From contig CAIVBF010000031.1 of NCBI GenBank assembly GCA_903904095.1, positions 1-5,818 of the forward strand: DNA of 5,818 nt, in the 5' to 3' direction. Positions 1 to 4,035 of the stretch are shown piece by piece. The notes below the pieces were generated by a model. The model made no database searches. It was given only the letters and a program-made list of their open reading frames with translations, and was not told the origin of the DNA. A program made the translations under genes and the position numbers. Each line of letters opens with the position of its first letter. Position 1 is the stretch's first letter. This DNA is from an uncultured bacterium (GTDB lineage Bacteria > Patescibacteriota > Patescibacteriia > Patescibacteriales > UBA12465).

Positions 1-369
1 GACATGACCTTGGATCAGAAGACCGGCGGTGAGATATTGCGCTTCGGTCTATCGGTTAAAAAATTTAATTTTTTTAATGATTATCTAAAGGAGTACGTGC
101 AGAAGAAGAATAAGAAAAAAATAACTACCAGGCTTTTGCTTCCTAAAGATGAGAGCGGTCTCCACCTGGAGGTAAAAAAGGATGATAAATCGGATTTACG
201 AGAAACCAGATTCTTAGATCCTAATGTCTATAATCCTCAAGGCAATATAGCTATCTGGGGAAACATGGTTTCTTTTATTTCTTGGGATAAAGAGTTCCAT
301 ATAATTATTGTTAAAGATAAATATTTTGCCGATATGATGAGAATGATATTTAATTCAATATGGGGATAA
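1..369 (+). CDS. TrmB-family transcriptional regulator, C-terminal part (5' end outside window)
   Basis: The reading frame is open from base 1 to the TAA at 367-369 (122 residues visible), so the methionine at base 4 is probably internal. The visible part looks like the C-terminal effector region of TrmB-like regulators, which are common in archaea and Patescibacteria. A lysine-rich segment (KKNKKKITTR) is followed by an acidic stretch. Then comes a closing block reading NIAIWGNMVSFISWDKEF and ending ADMMRMIFNSIWG. I recall the pattern 'N-A-I-G-V-F-I-S ... I-I ... A-M-R-IF-W' from the ends of such proteins. The expected N-terminal winged helix-turn-helix would lie upstream and cannot be checked. 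The gene ends 97 bases before the next promoter and has its own terminator, so it is not part of the following unit. Family members usually bind operator DNA in response to sugars or other small ligands; no target is evident here. The assignment rests on motif memory only. Confidence 0.6.
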   Translation, partial: DMTLDQKTGGEILRFGLSVKKFNFFNDYLKEYVQKKNKKKITTRLLLPKDESGLHLEVKKDDKSDLRETRFLDPNVYNPQGNIAIWGNMVSFISWDKEFHIIIVKDKYFADMMRMIFNSIWG

Positions 370-375
370 GTTTAT

Positions 376-401
376 AAAATAACATTTAATTATGTCATTT
401 T
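376..401 (+). other. AT-rich hairpin ahead of the terminator
   Basis: AAAAT (376-380) pairs with ATTTT (397-401) and ACAT (382-385) with ATGT (392-395). One A/C mismatch separates the two helices and the loop has six bases. It lies seven bases after the regulator's stop codon and six bases before the terminator stem. It may protect the mRNA 3' end or act as a weak first terminator. A chance AT-rich palindrome is also possible. Confidence 0.35.
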
Positions 402-407
402 AATATC

Positions 408-436
408 AAAAATTCTCTAAAATTAGGGAATTTTTT
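408..436 (+). terminator. Rho-independent terminator of the TrmB-like gene
   Basis: An 11-base stem, AAAAATTCTCT (408-418) with AGGGAATTTTT (425-435), has one T.G wobble and a six-base loop. The 3' arm runs directly into a T-run (431-436). The position, about 40 bases after the stop codon and 30 bases before the next promoter, is what a gene-end terminator should have. The stem is AT-rich, so its strength is moderate. Confidence 0.7.
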
Positions 437-465
437 GTTATTTAAAATAAATTTAACATTTTCTA

Positions 466-494
466 TTGACAAATACTTTTTAATTTGTTATTAT
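466..494 (+). promoter_or_regulatory. Sigma-70-type promoter for the 607-2685 unit
   Basis: A perfect -35 box TTGACA (466-471) is followed after exactly 17 bases by TATTAT (489-494), five of six matches to the -10 consensus. It stands in the gap between a terminator and the 607 gene. Transcription would start near 501 and leave a leader of about 105 bases. This is the best promoter in the window, and no other clear promoter precedes 1280 or 1888, so the three genes are probably transcribed from it. Confidence 0.8.
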
Positions 495-500
495 AAAAAC

Positions 501-606
501 ATCAAAAAATGAAGTAGTTAAAAAATATTGACTACCTATTTGAGAAAGAACTTTCACAACTCAATATATAAACCAAAGAATTAATAAAAAACTAAAAAAT
601 TCTATC
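501..606 (+). other. AT-rich 5' leader with two small hairpins
   Basis: This is the inferred untranslated leader of the 607 gene. GTAGTT (514-519) pairs with GACTAC (530-535), including one wobble. TTGAG (540-544) pairs with CTCAA (560-564), and GAAAG and CTTTC sit inside that second hairpin. The last 40 bases are nearly all A and T and look unstructured. No Shine-Dalgarno sequence precedes the ATG. I recognise no riboswitch class. The leader could help SD-independent ribosome binding through its A-rich, open 3' end. Confidence 0.4.
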
Positions 607-1203
607 ATGACAGAAAGAGATTTCCTGCGTTTGTTTTTTGAGCAGATCGCTAATCTGCTTAGAATGGCTTATCCGAAAGAAATAATTGACTTCCTTAGTT
701 CAAAGGAGAAAGAACTATTTGAAGTTGTTAGTAAGATTGAATTTCCTGAAGGGCATATAGCCTTTATCCCGGTAATCCCAGAAAAAACTTTACCTTATCG
801 GGACCAAGCACAATTAGTCTCAGGCATATCCTACTTAAGAAGCACTTTGGATGTAAGAGGCTTACGCCATAATTTATTGGATGCTTTAAATAATACTTAT
901 ATTCCAACATATTCGCGTGAGCCATACTACATTATTGACGTAGTCTTGGCGGGCGAAAAATCTTTGTCGGGATACGGAAAAGTTAATCATCAAGAAGTGT
1001 TTGCGCTTGCTTCTCAAAATCCGGAGCTTCTTAAGTCTAAAAAGAAAATTGCCGCGACGGCCTGCGATTGGGAAGGGATGGAAACCGCCGTGCTAAAATA
1101 TTCTTCCCTAGAGTCTGGTTACAGCGATTTGTTTATTACCGCCGACTGGGAGAATCTTAGCGCTGGTGTTGAGATCGCTTTTTGCAAAAGCCGATTGATG
1201 TAA
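607..1203 (+). CDS. DUF5701-like protein of unknown function
   Basis: The protein has 198 residues, no signal peptide and no membrane segment, and is probably cytoplasmic. Its order of motifs resembles what I remember of DUF5701, best known from actinobacteria. Near the start is an F-x-Q-x-x-x-L-L-x-x-x-YP stretch (residues 11-23). A segment rich in isoleucine and proline follows around 51-61 (HIAFIPVIPEK). In the middle lies 'EPYYIIDVVLAGEKS', matching the family's 'PYLLVDV..G.E', and then an 'EVFALASQNPELL' block matching 'EG.AL....PE.L'. The family's tryptophan-rich end (LGWCWAGN) is not conserved; here it reads YSDLFITADWENLSAG. The function of the family is unknown. ATG 607 is the first start after the promoter, has no Shine-Dalgarno sequence, and leaves a leader of about 105 bases. 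The gene is the first of a likely three-gene unit and is followed by a strong hairpin. The coding region is firm; the family match is from memory and distant. Confidence 0.8.
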   Translation: MTERDFLRLFFEQIANLLRMAYPKEIIDFLSSKEKELFEVVSKIEFPEGHIAFIPVIPEKTLPYRDQAQLVSGISYLRSTLDVRGLRHNLLDALNNTYIPTYSREPYYIIDVVLAGEKSLSGYGKVNHQEVFALASQNPELLKSKKKIAATACDWEGMETAVLKYSSLESGYSDLFITADWENLSAGVEIAFCKSRLM

Positions 1204-1208
1204 TTTAA

Positions 1209-1243
1209 ATGTTTTCCGCGGGCATACTGCCCTCGGAAAACAT
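1209..1243 (+). terminator. Strong intercistronic hairpin, possible partial terminator
   Basis: ATGTTTTCCG (1209-1218) pairs fully with CGGAAAACAT (1234-1243). After one C/T mismatch, GGGC (1220-1223) pairs with GCCC (1229-1232), closing a five-base loop. This is the most stable-looking stem between genes in the unit. The bases after it (GTTTTATCTCTGTTT) are T-rich but interrupted, so termination may be incomplete. It starts six bases after the first stop codon, so it may instead stabilise the upstream message and lower expression of the two downstream genes. Confidence 0.6.
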
Positions 1244-1279
1244 GTTTTATCTCTGTTTAATGCTCCTAAAACAATTGCA

Positions 1280-1858
1280 ATGGAAAATAAATTAGAAAAA
1301 AAGGAAAAAACTAGTTCCGGAATAATACTTAAAACGGGAATGATACCTAGAATTGGCAGCTGCATTATCGCCGCCACTAATTATATTCTTGTTTGTCGGG
1401 AAAAGTTTGTGCGAAATGTTGAGCACGGTAATACATTATCTACACCAGGCTTGAAAATAATGACAATCAGTTTCTGTGAAGAAATTTGGAACAAGATTGA
1501 AAAGCCGCAAGAACCAACCGAATTAACATTCTATGACCTGCCCATTAACACTTTATTGAGTCAGGTTATTAATCCCGGTGGCGGACTTGAAAAAATAGCA
1601 AGTACTATGAGTGATGTTTGGGCAATGATGAATAAACAGCCTAACGGAGAAGAGGGAAATCTTTTAACTAGTGGCTGGAATATGTTTTTTGTTGAAGGAG
1701 TAGAAAGCGAAGACTATAGTCGTCGGGATCTAAAACATTTTCCGATTATATTAGTCTGGCAATCTTATAAGACCGTTGATTATGGCGGTTGGCATATTTT
1801 TTCCGATGATTCCTTAAACATTTATTGCTCAGTAGCAACAAGAGTATTTTTAAGATAA
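1280..1858 (+). CDS. Hypothetical protein, 192 residues
   Basis: I do not recognise this protein with confidence. It starts with a lysine/glutamate-rich tail (residues 1-11), then a segment with alternating hydrophobic residues (about 23-39). A mostly helical-looking middle holds PGGGLEKIASTMSDVWAMM (about 99-117). A tail of likely beta strands runs from 135 to the end (MFFVEG, HFPIILVWQSY, GGWHIFSDD, ATRVFLR). The tail's pattern, with a conserved-looking GGW and a final RVF-x-R, reminds me of a short domain found at the ends of many hypothetical proteins of Patescibacteria ('...GW......W..G.RVFSR'); this is a weak memory. No signal peptide or membrane helix is visible. The ATG at 1280 has no Shine-Dalgarno sequence. 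The gap to the next gene is only 29 bases, which supports co-transcription with the receiver protein. The bases just upstream contain TTTAAT (1256-1261) but no convincing -35 box. Confidence 0.75.
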   Translation: MENKLEKKEKTSSGIILKTGMIPRIGSCIIAATNYILVCREKFVRNVEHGNTLSTPGLKIMTISFCEEIWNKIEKPQEPTELTFYDLPINTLLSQVINPGGGLEKIASTMSDVWAMMNKQPNGEEGNLLTSGWNMFFVEGVESEDYSRRDLKHFPIILVWQSYKTVDYGGWHIFSDDSLNIYCSVATRVFLR

Positions 1859-1887
1859 TTATTTTATTTAACAATAAAAACTACGTG

Positions 1888-2685
1888 ATGGAAAAGTTTA
1901 GAATTTTAGTGATTGATGATAAATTGGCTAATTTAGAATCAGCCGAAAATCAGTTTGCTGATAAGAATGTTGAGCTAACAATAGTCTCAACTTACCAAGG
2001 CGCTCTCTATTTGATTAAAAATGCCCGTTTCGATATCGTCTTGACCGATTTAATGATGCCGGGCGATGGCGAAGGGATTAGCGGTGATAATCCTGAAATA
2101 GGGAAAGAAGTGCCTTATGGGCTGATCCTGTCTATCTTAGCTAAAAACAAGAGTGTAGAAAATGTAGCAATTCTGAGTGATATTAGTCATCACGCCGGAC
2201 CGATTGCCTGGGCAATGGATAATTTAATGAGGAACGACTCCTTTATCAGGTGTTATGGTAACAAAAATTGGCTAGGTGCCGCCTCCGAGTTTGTGTCAAT
2301 AATTAAAGTTGATCCTGACGAAAAATTGGTTTTTCATAAACCAACCGTTTTGTTGGCAGGCCACGGTGATGAATTCAAGCGAAATATCCAAAGCAGCATA
2401 CCAAGCAAGTTCGAAGTAATTTTTATCGAAGAAGAGTCGGACTACGCAGAAACATTCGGTCGATTTATCGATAATAAACCGGAATTTACTTTGATTATCG
2501 GTGAAATTTTTCCGGGATTAAGTTCGGGAAGTTTAAGCGCTAAAAAAATCTTTAAAGATTTGCAGGACCTAAAAACACCCGAACAAAAAGTTTTTGCCGC
2601 CGGTTTTATGTCAAACAGTCATTCTGATTATATTAGATTACCTTTGGAGATTGATGAAATTTTGGAAAAAGTAGGACTAGTTTGA
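1888..2685 (+). CDS. Tandem receiver-domain protein, second receiver degenerate
   Basis: The protein has 265 residues. The first domain (about 4-140) is a response-regulator receiver: the acidic pair D10-D11 in RILVIDDK, the phospho-acceptor D54 in DIVLTDLMMPG, and S97 at the end of strand 4. K126 may supply the usual lysine. A signature SDISHHAGP (97-105) with paired histidines is not typical of classical receivers, but I recall similar text in stand-alone receiver proteins of Patescibacteria. The second domain (about 153-265) repeats the fold's outline (TVLLAGHGDEF, FTLIIGEIFPG, KVFAAGF, LPLEIDEILEKV). It has Gly or Glu (G205-E206) where the acceptor Asp should be and no lysine before P252, so it cannot be phosphorylated in the usual way. 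No DNA-binding or enzymatic domain follows, so it probably acts by protein contact. I chose ATG 1888, since the frame upstream back to 1825 overlaps the previous gene and adds a non-homologous tail; GTG 1885 is an alternative. No kinase gene is nearby. Confidence 0.85.
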   Translation: MEKFRILVIDDKLANLESAENQFADKNVELTIVSTYQGALYLIKNARFDIVLTDLMMPGDGEGISGDNPEIGKEVPYGLILSILAKNKSVENVAILSDISHHAGPIAWAMDNLMRNDSFIRCYGNKNWLGAASEFVSIIKVDPDEKLVFHKPTVLLAGHGDEFKRNIQSSIPSKFEVIFIEEESDYAETFGRFIDNKPEFTLIIGEIFPGLSSGSLSAKKIFKDLQDLKTPEQKVFAAGFMSNSHSDYIRLPLEIDEILEKVGLV

Positions 2686-2820
2686 AAGAGCTCTGAATAA
2701 GGCCACGGTTTAGCCTGCTTGCCTGAAATGATATATGGATAAGCTAAAGATTTAAGAGTGAAGACAATTAAATCAAACCCGGTGAAAGATGGTTTAAGTT
2801 TTAAGCGAGAATAAAAAAGA

Positions 2821-2829
2821 AAGGAGGAT
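2821..2829 (+). promoter_or_regulatory. Perfect Shine-Dalgarno-like sequence without an obvious gene
   Basis: AAGGAGGAT is a near-complete match to the anti-Shine-Dalgarno end of 16S rRNA, and the only such match placed outside a gene here. The nearest possible start is TTG 2840, 12 bases downstream, which opens a ten-codon frame. No ATG follows at usual spacing. Its AGGATA part can pair with TATCCT at 2865-2870, which would hide it. It may belong to RNA structure and not to translation. Confidence 0.35.
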
Positions 2830-2839
2830 AAAAACAAGC

Positions 2840-2872
2840 TTGAAACGAGGTAAATTAAATTTCCTATCCTAA
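2840..2872 (+). CDS. Possible ten-residue leader peptide (speculative)
   Basis: TTG 2840 opens a short frame reading (M)KRGKLNFLS and stopping at TAA 2870-2872. It lies 12 bases after a strong Shine-Dalgarno sequence, a little longer than ideal, and 27 bases before a terminator stem. That is the layout of a leader-peptide attenuator. Against it, the start codon is rare, the peptide has no run of one amino acid that would tie it to alanine or wall precursors, and murB downstream appears to have its own promoter. Frames of this length are frequent by chance. Confidence 0.12.
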   Translation: MKRGKLNFLS

Positions 2873-2899
2873 CGTGAGGGAGAAAACCTGTTATTTCGT

Positions 2900-2929
2900 G
2901 GCGTCAACACAAAGTTGGCGCCTTTTTTT
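2900..2929 (+). terminator. Strong Rho-independent terminator
   Basis: GGCGTCAAC (2900-2908) pairs with GTTGGCGCC (2914-2922) over nine positions with one T.G wobble and a five-base loop. Seven T residues follow at once (2923-2929). It is GC-rich against an AT-rich background. It ends transcription from the upstream unit before the murB promoter. Confidence 0.9.
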
Positions 2930-2948
2930 ATCTTTTTGTTGATTTTTT

Positions 2949-2977
2949 TTGCCTAAATTAGTTTTTTAGGCTATAGT
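2949..2977 (+). promoter_or_regulatory. Putative leaderless promoter of murB
   Basis: TATAGT (2972-2977) matches the -10 consensus at five of six bases and ends six bases before the murB ATG. TTGCCT (2949-2954), 17 bases upstream of it, is a fair -35 box (four of six). Transcription would begin at or next to the A of the ATG, giving an mRNA with no leader. This fits the absence of any Shine-Dalgarno sequence and the terminator just upstream, which makes a local promoter necessary. Confidence 0.55.
2951..2971 (+). repeat. Inverted repeat between the murB -35 and -10 boxes
   Basis: GCCTAAA (2951-2957) and TTTAGGC (2965-2971) form a perfect seven-base inverted repeat with a seven-base spacer. 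It fills the space from the -35 box to the edge of the -10 box. A dimeric repressor bound here would block the promoter, so it is an operator candidate. It could also be a small secondary terminator-like hairpin, but no T-run follows it. Confidence 0.4.
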
Positions 2978-2983
2978 TAAATT

Positions 2984-4003
2984 ATGTTAAATATCGTCAA
3001 AAATGAGATTCTCGCCCCATATACAACAATGAAAATCGGTCCGGCGGCCGAATTTTTTACAATAGTTAAGAATAGAAAAGACGTTTTAGAAGCGATTACT
3101 TGGGCTAAGGCTAATAAGAAGAAAATAATGATTTTAGGCGGGGGCTCTAATACTTTAGTTACGAAAAAGATTAAGGGTTTGGTAATTAAGAATGAAATTA
3201 AAGGTTTGGATATAGTTGAAAAAAATAAAGATTATGCTTTAATTGAAGGAGGTTCCGGGGAAATTTGGTCAAAGTTTGTTAATTTCGCCGTTACTCATGA
3301 TTTATATGGCGCTGAAAATTTATTTTTAATCCCTGGTACAGTCGGCGCCGCGCCAGTCCAAAATATTGGCGCCTATGGCGTTGAGTTAAAAGATATTTTT
3401 TTTCATCTTAAAGCGATTGAATTAAAAACCGGCGCGGAAAAAATATTTTCATTAGTTGACTGCGATTTTTCTTATCGCAGCAGTGCCTTTAAAAAAGAAT
3501 TAAAAAATCAATATCTTATTCTCTCGGTTACCTTAAAATTATCAAGAACGCCTGACTGGAAATTAGATTACGGATCAATCAAAGAAAATTTAACTCTTAA
3601 AGGAATTGTTAAGCCGAACTTAAAGAATATTATTGCTGTTATCCAAGAAATCAGAAATAGTAAATTACCAAATCCGGCTACTCTGCCTAATTCCGGTTCT
3701 TTTTTTCAGAATCCGATTATCAGTTCAATAAAATTTAAGAAATTATTAAAAAAATACCCTGATATCCCGAATTGGCCGTCTGGGAAAAATGAAGTAAAAT
3801 TATCAGCTGGCTGGATGATTGAAAGAGTCGGTTTGAAAGGAAAAAAATTCGGTCCCTTGGGGATGTATGAAAAGCAAGCTTTAGTTCTAGTAAATTATAA
3901 TAATGCTAGTGCCGGGCAAGTTCTGAATTTTATCAAGAAAGTTAAAGCGGCGGTTTATAAAGAATTTAAAATAACTTTAAAGGAAGAAGTAAATATCTTG
4001 TAA
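2984..4003 (+). CDS. murB: UDP-N-acetylenolpyruvoylglucosamine reductase (MurB)
   Basis: MurB is a cytoplasmic FAD enzyme that reduces UDP-GlcNAc-enolpyruvate to UDP-MurNAc with NADPH, the second committed step of peptidoglycan precursor synthesis. The 339 residues match the usual size. The FAD-binding half shows TTMKIGPAAEFF (14-25), the LGGGSNTLV loop (51-59), and IPGTVGAAPVQNIGAYG (116-132). YRSSAFK (164-170) carries the expected catalytic Arg (R165). The substrate domain holds NSGSFFQNP (236-244), with S239 as the proton-donating Ser, and SAGWMIERVGLKG (274-286). The C-terminal LKEEVNIL supplies the expected Glu (E335). The roughly 340-residue length and the YR-x-S-x-F loop fit the E. coli-like type I form. 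All key residues are present, so it should be active and indicates a peptidoglycan wall. The ATG is the first start after a promoter that would give a leaderless mRNA. alaS follows after 32 bases. I see nothing unusual in the protein. Confidence 0.97.
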   Translation: MLNIVKNEILAPYTTMKIGPAAEFFTIVKNRKDVLEAITWAKANKKKIMILGGGSNTLVTKKIKGLVIKNEIKGLDIVEKNKDYALIEGGSGEIWSKFVNFAVTHDLYGAENLFLIPGTVGAAPVQNIGAYGVELKDIFFHLKAIELKTGAEKIFSLVDCDFSYRSSAFKKELKNQYLILSVTLKLSRTPDWKLDYGSIKENLTLKGIVKPNLKNIIAVIQEIRNSKLPNPATLPNSGSFFQNPIISSIKFKKLLKKYPDIPNWPSGKNEVKLSAGWMIERVGLKGKKFGPLGMYEKQALVLVNYNNASAGQVLNFIKKVKAAVYKEFKITLKEEVNIL

Positions 4004-4005
4004 TA

Positions 4006-4011
4006 TATAAT
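4006..4011 (+). promoter_or_regulatory. Possible -10 box for alaS
   Basis: TATAAT, a perfect -10 consensus, lies three bases after the murB stop and 24 bases before the alaS ATG. No acceptable -35 box is found 16-18 bases upstream, where the sequence is purine-rich murB coding DNA. The neighbouring TAGTTAATTAT resembles the TAGTTAAATTAT just before murB. alaS could use this weak promoter, or be read through from murB, or both. AT-rich spacers often contain such words by chance. Confidence 0.3.
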
Positions 4012-4035
4012 AGTTAATTATTTACGTTTAATCAT

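Larger units (their letters stand above)
2686..2930 (+). ncRNA. Candidate structured RNA or long 3' UTR, class unknown
   Basis: This stretch has many stop codons and no convincing gene, is purine-rich, and ends in a clear terminator. Several helices can be drawn by eye. TTTAGC (2709-2714) pairs with GCTAAA (2743-2748). AAACC (2775-2779) pairs with GGTTT (2791-2795), with TTAAA/TTTAA outside it (2768-2772 and 2800-2804). AGGATA (2825-2830) pairs with TATCCT (2865-2870). A long-range match GCCACG (2702-2707) with CGTGGC (2897-2902) would close the whole and would compete with the terminator. Short matches like these also arise by chance. I looked for the conserved words of RNase P RNA, tmRNA, SRP RNA and common riboswitches and found none. 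No promoter was found just upstream, so it may be the untranslated end of the receiver-gene message. Confidence 0.3.

Noticed and set aside
1256..1261. TTTAAT as a -10 box for the 1280 gene
   Set aside because: No plausible -35 box lies at 16-18 bases upstream, where the sequence is the GC-rich hairpin. The 466-494 promoter explains the gene.
1108..1377. Open frame of 89 codons on the - strand
   Set aside because: It overlaps the end of one real gene, the strong hairpin and the start of the next gene. It has no recognisable motif and no promoter of its own.
1825..1887. Upstream extension of the receiver protein from ATG 1825
   Set aside because: The extra 21 residues overlap the coding end of the 1280 gene in another frame, and the receiver domain properly begins a few residues after ATG 1888.
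2628..2837. Open frame of 69 codons on the - strand
   Set aside because: It covers the antisense of the receiver gene's end and the non-coding gap, with no start signal and a composition like random AT-rich sequence.
2686..2930. RNase P RNA, tmRNA, SRP RNA or a known riboswitch in the gap
   Set aside because: None of their conserved core words was found (for example GAGGAAAGTCC for RNase P or the GGAAG/AGCAGC loop of SRP RNA). It is left as unclassified.
2874..2942. Short frame from GTG 2874 running through the terminator
   Set aside because: It reads through a clear terminator stem and its T-run, has no ribosome site at the right distance, and ends in low-complexity Phe/Leu/Ser codons.
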